Assembly: GCA_045577655.1 (NCBI GenBank) | Contig: JAZNIU010000038.1 | Coordinates: 1 to 30,257 of the forward strand | From: RGIG7450 sp045577655 | Lineage (GTDB): Bacteria; Bacillota; Clostridia; RUG12999 | Length of the DNA: 30,257 bases | Direction of reading: 5' to 3' | In this document: piece by piece, positions 24,001 through 30,257 of the stretch | Layout: each line of letters opens with the position of its first letter | How positions within the stretch are numbered: the first letter of the stretch is position 1 | The notes under the pieces: model-generated | What the model was told of the DNA's origin: nothing | The model's database searches: none | Seen by the model: the letters and a program-made list of their open reading frames with translations, nothing else | Translations under genes and position numbers: made by a program

Positions 24001-24574
24001 TGAAGATTATAAAATCACAAAAGAACGGTACGAATTTTTAAATTCACAGCGTCAGGATATTCTTGCTGCAAAAGCCCAGATAGAAGAACTGATAGACGAA
24101 ATGGTGCGTGTTATGTCGGAAATGTTTGAAAAGAACTTTGCGGCATTAAACAAAGCCTTTTCAGAAACTTTCCGCGACCTTTTCGGTGGCGGCAAAGCTT
24201 CACTTTCGCTCAGCACTCCGGACGATATTCTTGAAAGCGGTGTTGAAATTGAAGTTCAGCCGCCCGGGAAAAATCTGCAGAATATAACCCTGCTTTCAGG
24301 CGGTGAAAAAGCGTTCACTGCCATCGCACTTATATTTGCAATTCTTAAAATTTCGCCAACACATTTCTGTATTTTTGACGAAATTGAAGCGGCGCTTGAC
24401 GATGTCAACGTGTTTAGGTTTGCCGATTTTCTGCGCAAACTTTCTTCCCGCACACAGTTCATAGTAATCACTCACAGAAAAGGTACTATGGAATCGGCGG
24501 ACACCCTTTACGGTGTTACAATGCAGGAAAAAGGAATAACACAGCTTCTTTCCTTAGAGCTGGATAATATTTAA
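21023..24574 (+). CDS. smc: Chromosome partition protein SMC
   Basis: A protein of 1183 residues, the normal length of bacterial SMC, which folds and separates the chromosome with ScpA and ScpB. Walker A GPNGSGKS is at residues 31-38, the hinge lies around 510-650 (with GYIGMAADLV and the GDVLNAGGSISGGS motif), long coiled coils lie on both sides, and the signature LLSGGEKAFTAIAL and Walker B CIFDEIEAALDD are near the end. I chose TTG at 21023 (protein MYFKSISLQGFKSF), because the GGCAGG site is about 7 bases before it; the GTG at 21014 would sit almost on top of its site and add three odd residues. It is followed by ftsY, as in other Firmicutes. Confidence 0.95.
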   Translation: MYFKSISLQGFKSFADKTVLDFKGGITAIVGPNGSGKSNISDAIRWVMGEMSAKSLRGSKMEDVIFCGSERRKPLGFAEVTITMDNSDKSMKLDFDEVSVTRRVYRSGESEYYINKSPCRLKDIHELFMDTGLGRDGYSIIGQGKIDAILSAKSDERRHVFDEAAGISKFRYRKLEAEKKLETTNDNLVRVTDIINELESQIEPLRKQSEKAREYLVLKDTLKKSEINLWLSDIDKSKTVLESVKRDHDIVADNIASLGKSITDTEEKISSLKEKNRLNDSDIDRLRADIYRKREEITKSESEAEIIKSTLEHSKGDSLRISGEIKLLEERIETLSKTLEEKLSQKILLESSHAKEEEKVSACHDDLNKIIEEIKAVRLGADKQGEHSKELSDKLLELNSRAAANKQLISSETDHIANLMDQLSSAEKKYSEKEEIYRELEEKTNRLSKRIDSLQKALDDAKAESEESAKALNSYTAQTTTLENNLKTLKDRKKLLEDLESGFDGFGGSVKLVMKAHQSGELGSFDIFAPVSSLIETDSKYVSAVEAALGAATNHIVTSEEKDAKAAISYLKQTKGGRATFLPISAMKPKPFAEKDVSSSKGYIGMAADLVNYDKKFSRVMEYLLGRTVVADNIDNAVDIAKKYSYSFKIVTLHGDVLNAGGSISGGSQSKAGSLSRRDEIENISEKIVSLEKKLKSQLALHDEYLSKSEEAKAALDAKNRLLWDSKREMAEHSATLRHSKEAMADALSLLNNLKSDLATSEKIKEDALLFEKTSEEEISRLTGLISKVATDRGGAESVIASLQENYTILTERLNVLTAQSVSSGKDLQICISSIEEISGEISATKVQIEEKEKLVSDSLSGADRLKEEIETLKAKSESLKTEIVSDEENLAKLSDLKVSSNNDIDAAEALLKQHNETAFKLRGEEGRLSAKLVKLESDNENILSRLWEEYELTYSTALPFRDESLDYGELSKEVAALKNKIKSMGNINVNAIEDYKITKERYEFLNSQRQDILAAKAQIEELIDEMVRVMSEMFEKNFAALNKAFSETFRDLFGGGKASLSLSTPDDILESGVEIEVQPPGKNLQNITLLSGGEKAFTAIALIFAILKISPTHFCIFDEIEAALDDVNVFRFADFLRKLSSRTQFIVITHRKGTMESADTLYGVTMQEKGITQLLSLELDNI

Positions 24575-24590
24575 CGAAAGGTAAATAGTT

Positions 24591-25496
24591 ATGGGTTTGT
24601 TTGATAAACTGAAAGAGGGAATCGCCAAAACACGAAATTCCTTCAGCGAAAAGATAGACAGTGTTCTCAGCACTTTTCATAAGGTTGATGAAGATTTAAT
24701 GGACGAGCTTGAAGAAGCTCTTATCTGTGCAGATGTGGGAGCGGCAACCTCTATGGAGATTATCGACCGTCTGCGCTCGGCAGTTAAAGAAAATCGCATA
24801 TCGGAGGTTTCCGATGTTAAAGATGCACTTGCGCAAATTATATCCGATATGATGCCCTCTCCCGAACCTTGTGATAATTTTTCCGGTCAGGAGATCATCC
24901 TTGTAATCGGGGTTAACGGTGCAGGTAAAACAACTTCTGCAGCCAAACTTGCTTACAGATACAAAAAAGATGGCAAGTCTGTTCTTCTTGCAGCGGCAGA
25001 CACTTTCAGGGCAGCTGCAATCGACCAGCTTCAGGTATGGGCAGACAGGTGCGGTGTTGACCTTATAAAACAGTCGGAAGGCTCTGACCCGGCGGCAGTT
25101 GTGTATGATGCAATAGGCGCAGCAAAAAGTCGTGGGACCGACGTTCTGATTGTTGACACCGCAGGAAGACTCCATAACAAAAAAAATCTTATGGAAGAGC
25201 TTCGCAAAATACTGAAAATAGCTGACAGTCAGCTCCCAGAAGCAAAGAAAGAGGTTTTTCTTGTTCTTGATGCAGGTGCAGGCCAGAATGCCATTTCCCA
25301 GGCAAAGCTTTTTGGCGAAATAACCGAAATAACCGGAATTGTTTTAACCAAACTTGACGGAACGGCAAAAGGCGGAGTTGTTATCGGTATAACATCTGAA
25401 CAAAACATTCCTGTAAGATACATCGGGCTCGGAGAAGACATTGATTCTCTGGAAGAATTTAATCCGGCCGATTTTTCCAAAGCACTTTTTGAATAG
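24591..25496 (+). CDS. ftsY: Signal recognition particle receptor FtsY
   Basis: A 301-residue GTPase with the NG domains of FtsY and almost no acidic A domain. The N domain covers about residues 15-90; the P-loop GVNGAGKT is at 107-114, followed by AADTFRAAAIDQLQ, DTAGRLHNKKNLMEEL and TKLDGTAKGG, and the end EDIDSLEEFNPADFSKALF matches the FtsY C-terminus. It docks the SRP-ribosome complex at the membrane. It starts 16 bases after smc with a GAAAGG site, and ends 11 bases before the UPF0182 gene. Confidence 0.95.
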   Translation: MGLFDKLKEGIAKTRNSFSEKIDSVLSTFHKVDEDLMDELEEALICADVGAATSMEIIDRLRSAVKENRISEVSDVKDALAQIISDMMPSPEPCDNFSGQEIILVIGVNGAGKTTSAAKLAYRYKKDGKSVLLAAADTFRAAAIDQLQVWADRCGVDLIKQSEGSDPAAVVYDAIGAAKSRGTDVLIVDTAGRLHNKKNLMEELRKILKIADSQLPEAKKEVFLVLDAGAGQNAISQAKLFGEITEITGIVLTKLDGTAKGGVVIGITSEQNIPVRYIGLGEDIDSLEEFNPADFSKALFE

Positions 25497-25507
25497 GCGG
25501 TGAAAGT

Positions 25508-28201
25508 ATGTCTGAAAAAAAAGAACCAATAAAAATAGCTCATAAAGGTCTCTGGATTATCGCAGCAATAATTTTTGTCCTGGGTTTCCTTGGCGTCTCG
25601 GCAGCAAATATTTACACCAACTATCTTAACATTGCAGACATCAGCACAAAATATCTGTCAATTTATTTAACAGATATAAAAGCATCTGTTCTTATCTATG
25701 GCGTTGCTTTTCTGCTTTGTTTTATAATTGCAGCAGTAACAAACACTATTATAAAAAAGAATTTGCTGAAATGGGATGAAACTGCATATTTTCTGCAAAG
25801 CAAATGGACATTTTTAGGGCTGAGTGCTCTTCTTGCAATATTTATAACAGCTTCTCTTCCCTATAATATTGCCCGTTCATTTATTGTATCGGCAAATCCC
25901 ACCTGGTTTGTTCACGCTGACCCCATTTACGGCAAAAATATCGGCTACTATGTTTTTCAGTTTCCTTTCCTTTTAGATTTGATAAAATGGGGATTTTATC
26001 TTGTTATATCCGTATTGCTCTACACTCTTGTAATCTATTTTATGTTCTATATAAGAAACGGAGCAGGGGGCTTAAAAGAAATAAAAAAACAACCTCAAAT
26101 TATAAGCCATATAGCAGTTATCATTTTAACCATCTTCGGCTTGCTGGGTGCCATGAGCTCTCTGCTTTCAGAGCTTTTGCTTGTAAGCAGTTCTCTCACC
26201 GATTCACGCGGCGGGTTTACAGATATAATGGTTTGGTCAAACTTTTATAAGTTTGCTCCTTTCCTTGTCTGTATTATAATAATCGTTTCAATCATTTTTA
26301 TGGCAAGAAAAAGAACAAAATATATGGTCTATTCTATGCTTGTCTACCCTGCTGTCTGGCTTCTGGTTTTCATATACGCTCTCGGCGTCCAGACTTTCTA
26401 TGTAACTCCAAACAAGGCTACAATAGAAAGACCCTACATAAAGCACACAATAGAATATACTTCTCTTGCTTATAACATAGACAATGTCGATGAAAAGAAC
26501 TATTCACTTGATGGCAAAATAACTCCCGAATCAGTAAACAAAAATATATCCGACATCGAAAATCTTATTGTAATTGACGAGCAGAATGCACACTCGCTCA
26601 TCTCCAGCAATGAAGAGGAAGATAAATATTATATTTTCAGAGATGCCAACCTTGTTCCCACTGTCTCCGGTTCAGAAGTTTCCACTGTCTTTTCATCCTC
26701 AAGAGAAATTTTCATTCCAAAGGATGATAAAACACTTAACGAGTATAACAACCGCAAAATGCGCTTCACTCATGGACTTGGCATAAAATCTGTCAATTCA
26801 ACAACAGGCGTTTTGGCAGAGGACTCCTCTTTAAAGCCCAGAATTTACTTTGGCGAATCTGAAAAGGACCAGAAAAAAGACTATTTGCTTGTTGGTTCGT
26901 CTATAGGCGAGTTTGACGGAAAAGAAAACCCAGACTACAAATATGAGGGCGACGCCGGTATTGAAATGAACTTTTTAAACAGAGTTCTTTATGCTTTTAA
27001 ATATACCGACCCGTCAATACTTTTCTCAGGTAATATAACGGGAGATTCCAGAATTATTTTTAACAGAAATGTTATTGAAAGAGCTGAAATTGCCCTGCCC
27101 TTTTTAACCTTTGACGAAGACCCATATCTCATAAAACAAAAGGACAGATATTTATGGGTTCTGGACGGCTACACAACAACAAACGATTATCCCTATTCTG
27201 TAAGGCTCTACGACCTGGATGATGACTATGGAACAAACTATGTCCGCAACTCTGTAAAAGTTACGGTTGACGCATATTCCGGTCAGGTGGCTGCTTATAT
27301 AATCGATTGGGACGACCCAATAATCCAGACCTACAACAAGGTATATCCGGGCATTTTTGAATCCAATCTGCCCAAAGAGCTTTCGGCTCATATAAAATAT
27401 CCTAAAACTCTGTTTAAAATGCAGACAGATGTTTACAAAACTTTCCATGACACAAATCCTGTCAGCTTTTATACAAAGGATAATGCGCTTGAATATGCTA
27501 TGACCAAAACAGGTGAAAAATCCCAGGTTTCTGCAATTAAGCCCCATTATCAGACAGTACGCCTTGCAAAAGACAAAAAAGAGCTAATGCTTATGGTGCC
27601 TTTTGCTTCGGCAAACAATTCGGAAAGACTGGTTTCTGTTTTTGCAGCCTCCTGTGATGTTGATAATTACGGCAACCTCACCCTTTACAGATTTCCCAGC
27701 CGGACAGAAGTTTTCGGTACTATGCATATTGAAAACAAAATAGGGTCAAATCCAACCATTCTGGCAGAAATCGAAACATTAAAATCTGAGGGGAATACTG
27801 TTGTTTTCGGTCAGCTCACTCCTGTGCCGATTATGGAAACAGTTGTTTATGTAAAACCTGTTTACACCCGTTCTTCCTCATATAACCTTGCCCGTGTTAT
27901 TGTTGCATACGGCGAAAATACAGCAATCGATTCCACCCTTTCAGGTGCATTTAAAAAGCTCACACTTTTAAGTTCGGCATCGGGCTACAAATCCCTGAAA
28001 GACGAACCGCAGTCGGCACTTTTAACCGAGCCTGCCGAATATGAAGCTTTAATATTGTCTGCAATTGAAAAATATGACGAAGCAAAACAGTTTTCCACCG
28101 AGGGTGACTGGGTGAACTACGGGAAAACAATGGACGAGTTTGAAGAAATTTTTGACCGTTTGCGTTACTACATTACATACCCTGACGAGCAAAATGAATA
28201 A
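25508..28201 (+). CDS. UPF0182 family membrane protein (COG1615)
   Basis: An 897-residue protein. Seven hydrophobic helices fill the first ~300 residues (near 14-34, 55-78, 95-116, 153-178, 195-217, 245-263 and 270-292). The remaining ~600 residues are soluble and probably outside the cell, containing family blocks such as FVTPNKATIERPYIKHTIEYTSLAYNID, YTTTNDYPYS and IKYPKTLFKMQTDVYKTFH. This is the UPF0182/COG1615 layout, widespread in actinobacteria and found in some clostridia, with no established function. The C-terminal ~70 residues are acidic and helical. It is probably co-transcribed with ftsY. No terminator is visible after it; a promoter for the next unit starts 21 bases after the stop. 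Confidence 0.9.
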   Translation: MSEKKEPIKIAHKGLWIIAAIIFVLGFLGVSAANIYTNYLNIADISTKYLSIYLTDIKASVLIYGVAFLLCFIIAAVTNTIIKKNLLKWDETAYFLQSKWTFLGLSALLAIFITASLPYNIARSFIVSANPTWFVHADPIYGKNIGYYVFQFPFLLDLIKWGFYLVISVLLYTLVIYFMFYIRNGAGGLKEIKKQPQIISHIAVIILTIFGLLGAMSSLLSELLLVSSSLTDSRGGFTDIMVWSNFYKFAPFLVCIIIIVSIIFMARKRTKYMVYSMLVYPAVWLLVFIYALGVQTFYVTPNKATIERPYIKHTIEYTSLAYNIDNVDEKNYSLDGKITPESVNKNISDIENLIVIDEQNAHSLISSNEEEDKYYIFRDANLVPTVSGSEVSTVFSSSREIFIPKDDKTLNEYNNRKMRFTHGLGIKSVNSTTGVLAEDSSLKPRIYFGESEKDQKKDYLLVGSSIGEFDGKENPDYKYEGDAGIEMNFLNRVLYAFKYTDPSILFSGNITGDSRIIFNRNVIERAEIALPFLTFDEDPYLIKQKDRYLWVLDGYTTTNDYPYSVRLYDLDDDYGTNYVRNSVKVTVDAYSGQVAAYIIDWDDPIIQTYNKVYPGIFESNLPKELSAHIKYPKTLFKMQTDVYKTFHDTNPVSFYTKDNALEYAMTKTGEKSQVSAIKPHYQTVRLAKDKKELMLMVPFASANNSERLVSVFAASCDVDNYGNLTLYRFPSRTEVFGTMHIENKIGSNPTILAEIETLKSEGNTVVFGQLTPVPIMETVVYVKPVYTRSSSYNLARVIVAYGENTAIDSTLSGAFKKLTLLSSASGYKSLKDEPQSALLTEPAEYEALILSAIEKYDEAKQFSTEGDWVNYGKTMDEFEEIFDRLRYYITYPDEQNE

Positions 28202-28221
28202 AAAATTATTATAAAAAACTA

Positions 28222-28250
28222 TTGACAAAAAAAATTTTTAGTAGTAAAAT
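28222..28250 (+). promoter_or_regulatory. Sigma-A type promoter of the aromatic-synthesis attenuator
   Basis: TTGACA at 28222-28227 is a perfect -35, followed after 17 bases by TAAAAT at 28245-28250. Transcription should start near 28257, about 26 bases before the leader peptide ATG. Confidence 0.85.
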
Positions 28251-28282
28251 TATTGCAATACGTTTTTTTAGGAGAAATTTAG

Positions 28283-28384
28283 ATGTCAGTAAAATTTGTT
28301 TTTAGTGCAATATTTTATTACTTTTATTACTTTTTTATTAAGAGTAGTAATAATTTGTGCTGCAAACAATTAGCCGGTATCTAA
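28283..28384 (+). CDS. Phe/Tyr-rich leader peptide of the DAHP synthase attenuator
   Basis: A 33-residue frame from ATG 28283 to TAA 28382-28384, with an AGGAG ribosome binding site at 28270-28274, 8 bases before the start. Residues 11-18 are FYYFYYFF, an unbroken run of eight aromatic residues; in total six Phe and four Tyr, and no Trp. The gene lies between a strong promoter and a terminator hairpin, upstream of the gene for the first enzyme of aromatic amino-acid synthesis. This is the layout of ribosome-mediated attenuation leaders such as enterobacterial pheL. The peptide itself is probably without function; ribosome speed over the Phe/Tyr codons (28313-28336) is the signal. The sequence facts are direct; the mechanism is inferred. 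Confidence 0.85.
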   Translation: MSVKFVFSAIFYYFYYFFIKSSNNLCCKQLAGI

Positions 28385-28428
28385 TTTCTTAAAAGTAATT
28401 TAAAAAACTTTTAGCTGCACAAATTGTT
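28349..28428 (+). promoter_or_regulatory. Antiterminator helix of the attenuator
   Basis: Bases 28349-28360 (AATAATTTGTGC) can pair with 28417-28428 (GCACAAATTGTT): 12 pairs with one G-U. The second partner is the left arm and loop of the terminator, so the two structures exclude each other. GTAATAA at 28347-28353 can instead pair with either TTATTAC copy inside the Tyr/Phe codon run (28315-28321, 28324-28330), which gives the alternative 1:2 hairpin. A ribosome stalled on those codons would free 28349-28360 and favour the antiterminator. Confidence 0.75.
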
Positions 28429-28448
28429 TTTGTGCAGTTTTTGTTTTT
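28413..28448 (+). terminator. Attenuator terminator before the DAHP synthase gene
   Basis: CTGCACAAA (28415-28423) pairs with TTTGTGCAG (28429-28437) around a 5-base loop, with one further A-T and one G-T pair outside, then TTTTTGTTTTT to 28448. The coding gene starts 17 bases later. It is a conditional terminator, because its left arm is shared with the antiterminator. Confidence 0.9.
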
Positions 28449-28464
28449 AAAGGAGAGAATATAA

Positions 28465-29469
28465 GTGATTGCAGTATTAAAACCAAATGCCACCGAATTG
28501 CAGCGTGACAACATTATCAAATGGCTTAAAGGACAAAACATTGACGTGCATATTTCAGTTGGAAGCGAGTATACCGTCCTGGGTCTTATAGGTGACACAA
28601 GCAAGATAAATATCGACCTTCTTGCAAGTCTTGAGATTGTCGAAACGGTAAAACAGGTTTCTGAACCGTTTAAACAGTGCAACAGAAAGTTCCAACCGGA
28701 AGATACTGTTATAGATGTAGGCGGCGTGAAAATAGGCGGAGGAACCTTTACTCTTATTGCCGGTCCCTGCTCTGTTGAAACCAGAGAGCAGATTATTGAT
28801 GTTGCAAAAAGTGTTAAAGCCTCGGGGGCAGCACTTCTTCGTGGCGGAGCTTTCAAACCACGTACATCCCCCTACGATTTTCAGGGGCTTAAAGCCGATG
28901 GCATCGAGCTTCTGCTTGAAGCAAAAAAAGCGGTTGGCCTTCCTTTTGTAACCGAGATTATGAACGCAAACCATCTCCCTCTCTTTGAACATGTTGACGT
29001 TATACAAGTAGGCGCTCGAAATATGCAGAATTTTGACCTTTTGAAAGAACTGGGCAAAACAAACAAACCAATCCTTTTAAAACGCGGCCTTGCAAACACA
29101 TTAAAAGAGCTTCTTATGAGTGCTGAATATATTATGTCCGAAGGCAATCAGAATGTAATTTTGTGTGAGCGCGGAATCAGAACATTTGAAACCTACACAA
29201 GAAACACACTTGACCTCTCTGCAGTTCCTATGCTCAGAGAACTTACTCACCTGCCTATCATTATAGACCCCAGCCATGCTACCGGCAAATCAAAGCTTGT
29301 AAAGCCAATGGCCATGGCAGCTGCGGCAGCAGGTGCAGACGGACTTATGATAGAAGTTCACAACGACCCGCTCAATGCTCTGTGCGACGGTTCACAGTCG
29401 CTCACACCCGAGCAGTTTGACGAGCTTGCAAAAAAAGTAAGAAAAATCCACGAGGTGATAAACGAATGA
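28465..29469 (+). CDS. aroF: 3-deoxy-7-phosphoheptulonate synthase (DAHP synthase, type I-beta with FLR domain)
   Basis: A 334-residue enzyme joining phosphoenolpyruvate and erythrose 4-phosphate, the first step of the shikimate pathway. Residues 1-70 are a ferredoxin-like regulatory domain (MIAVLKPNAT, then strands to about TVKQVSEPFK), as in the Thermotoga-type enzyme that is inhibited by Phe and Tyr. The barrel begins near 90 with TLIAGPCSVE, then GGAFKPRTSPYDFQG at 127-141, the VGARNMQNF segment, LLKRGLANTLKE and DPSHATGK, all conserved in the family. The start is GTG with AGGAG 9 bases before it. It is preceded by a Phe/Tyr attenuator and overlaps tyrA by ATGA. So both transcription (by attenuation) and activity (FLR domain) are probably under Phe/Tyr control. 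Confidence 0.95.
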   Translation: MIAVLKPNATELQRDNIIKWLKGQNIDVHISVGSEYTVLGLIGDTSKINIDLLASLEIVETVKQVSEPFKQCNRKFQPEDTVIDVGGVKIGGGTFTLIAGPCSVETREQIIDVAKSVKASGAALLRGGAFKPRTSPYDFQGLKADGIELLLEAKKAVGLPFVTEIMNANHLPLFEHVDVIQVGARNMQNFDLLKELGKTNKPILLKRGLANTLKELLMSAEYIMSEGNQNVILCERGIRTFETYTRNTLDLSAVPMLRELTHLPIIIDPSHATGKSKLVKPMAMAAAAAGADGLMIEVHNDPLNALCDGSQSLTPEQFDELAKKVRKIHEVINE

Positions 29470-30257
29470 TTGTGGGAATAGTGGGGCTCGGCCTTATTGG
29501 CGGCTCTCTTGCAAAAGCCTATAAACGCGATGCTTCCTGCATGGTCTATGGCTATGACAAAGATTATTCCATAGGTGAGTTTGCCAAACTTTCAGGCACA
29601 GTTGATATGACCCTTACTGCCCAAAACATCAAGGACTGCGACCTTGTTCTGCTGGCTGTATATCCTGAGGCTGCAATCGCTTACCTTGAAGAAATGTCTA
29701 AGTACATTTCTTCTGAAACGGTTGTGATTGACTGTTTAGGCACAAAGAAAAAAATATGTGATAAAGGGTTTGCCCTTGCTGAAAAGTACGGATATACTTT
29801 TGTTGGCGGACATCCCATGGCGGGGTCCCATAACAGTGGTTTTAAATATTCTTCAGAAACCCTTTTTGATGGAGCGCCAATGGTTATTGTTCCTCCAAAA
29901 TATGATGATATATTCTTTCTTGACAAAATTGAAAAAATGCTTAAGCCCGTCGGTTTCGGAAGCATTTCTGTTTCAACCGCCGAAGACCACGACCGCATAA
30001 TAGCATTTACATCCCAGCTTGCACACATAGTGTCAAACGCTTATATTAAAAGCCCTACTGCACTTTCTCATAAGGGCGTTTCAGCCGGCAGTTATAAAGA
30101 CCTTACCCGTGTTGCTTGGCTGAATCCTGAGATGTGGACAGAGCTTTTTCTGGAAAACAGCGAAAATCTGATGAACGAGCTGGAAATTCTTATAAACAAT
30201 TTAAATCTTTACCGTGATGCACTTAAAGACTCCGATAAAGAAAGGCTTATAAAACTT
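29466..30257 (+). CDS. tyrA: Prephenate dehydrogenase (3' partial)
   Basis: The frame starts with ATG at 29466, overlapping the stop of the DAHP synthase gene by four bases (ATGA), and is open to the window end (264 codons visible). It begins MIVGIVGLGLIGGSLAKA, a Rossmann motif for NAD(P)+, and contains VIDCLGTKK and VGGHPMAGSHNSG near residues 115-127, which mark prephenate dehydrogenases, and FTSQLAHIVSNAY near 180. It oxidises and decarboxylates prephenate to 4-hydroxyphenylpyruvate, the tyrosine precursor. The rest, including any C-terminal ACT domain, lies beyond the window. Translation coupling to the upstream gene puts it under the same attenuator. Confidence 0.92.
   Translation, partial: MIVGIVGLGLIGGSLAKAYKRDASCMVYGYDKDYSIGEFAKLSGTVDMTLTAQNIKDCDLVLLAVYPEAAIAYLEEMSKYISSETVVIDCLGTKKKICDKGFALAEKYGYTFVGGHPMAGSHNSGFKYSSETLFDGAPMVIVPPKYDDIFFLDKIEKMLKPVGFGSISVSTAEDHDRIIAFTSQLAHIVSNAYIKSPTALSHKGVSAGSYKDLTRVAWLNPEMWTELFLENSENLMNELEILINNLNLYRDALKDSDKERLIKL

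Noticed and set aside
28202..28464. T-box riboswitch or other aptamer upstream of the DAHP synthase gene.
   Set aside because: No T-box consensus or specifier loop is visible, and the whole interval is explained by promoter, leader peptide and alternative helices.

Overview
The window looks like a low-to-middle-GC Gram-positive chromosome of the class Clostridia, probably an uncultured gut-type member of Oscillospirales or a relative. The basis is the complete rnfCDGEAB operon in clostridial order, the smc-ftsY pair, an XRE-cupin regulator, strong AGGAGG-type ribosome binding sites, and a prophage-like gene set of Firmicutes siphovirus type. The call rests on gene content and reading of motifs only; no database search was possible.

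Layout. (1) Bases 1-3009, plus strand: the end of a coiled-coil/M23 peptidase gene, a small COG2426-type membrane protein, a short QueG-like iron-sulfur protein and a UDP-sugar dehydrogenase of the WecC type, closed by a strong two-way hairpin. (2) Bases 3033-13884, minus strand: a compact 15-gene phage-derived cluster in the order portal, small helical protein, scaffold, major capsid protein, three head-tail joining genes, tail tube, Gp15, a very short tape-measure protein, distal tail protein, Gp37-like tail protein, two tail-tip/fibre genes, a 54-residue coiled-coil protein, amidase endolysin and holin. No terminase, integrase, replication or lysogeny genes are present, and housekeeping genes adjoin it on both sides. 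All reading frames look intact. It reads as a domesticated particle-forming locus (gene-transfer-agent-like or PBSX-like) rather than a functional prophage. (3) Bases 14045-18936, plus strand: the Rnf ferredoxin:NAD+ oxidoreductase operon behind a clear sigma-A promoter and ended by a hairpin/U-run terminator. (4) Bases 19078-28201, plus strand: XRE-cupin regulator, MATE transporter, SMC, FtsY and a UPF0182 membrane protein, probably one transcript. (5) Bases 28222-30257: a promoter, a Phe/Tyr-rich leader peptide, overlapping antiterminator and terminator helices, then a DAHP synthase overlapping a prephenate dehydrogenase that runs off the window.

How the parts work together. The Rnf genes form a membrane ion pump driven by ferredoxin oxidation. 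The last region is a classical ribosome-mediated attenuator, visible base by base, which should sense charged Phe and Tyr tRNAs and set expression of the first step and the tyrosine branch of aromatic synthesis. The phage cluster carries the parts for a small tailed particle and for lysis, but must borrow DNA packaging from elsewhere, or not package at all. A 127-base untranslated gap before the scaffold gene folds into two hairpins with matching 12-base loops plus a GAAA-capped hairpin touching the ribosome binding site; this is the most obscure structure in the window.

There is no gene-free stretch above 300 bases. The largest gaps are 28202-28464 (leader peptide and attenuator), 13885-14044 (divergent regulatory region) and 12170-12296 (structured leader). 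I saw no tRNA, rRNA, CRISPR array, insertion sequence or flanking attachment-site repeat.
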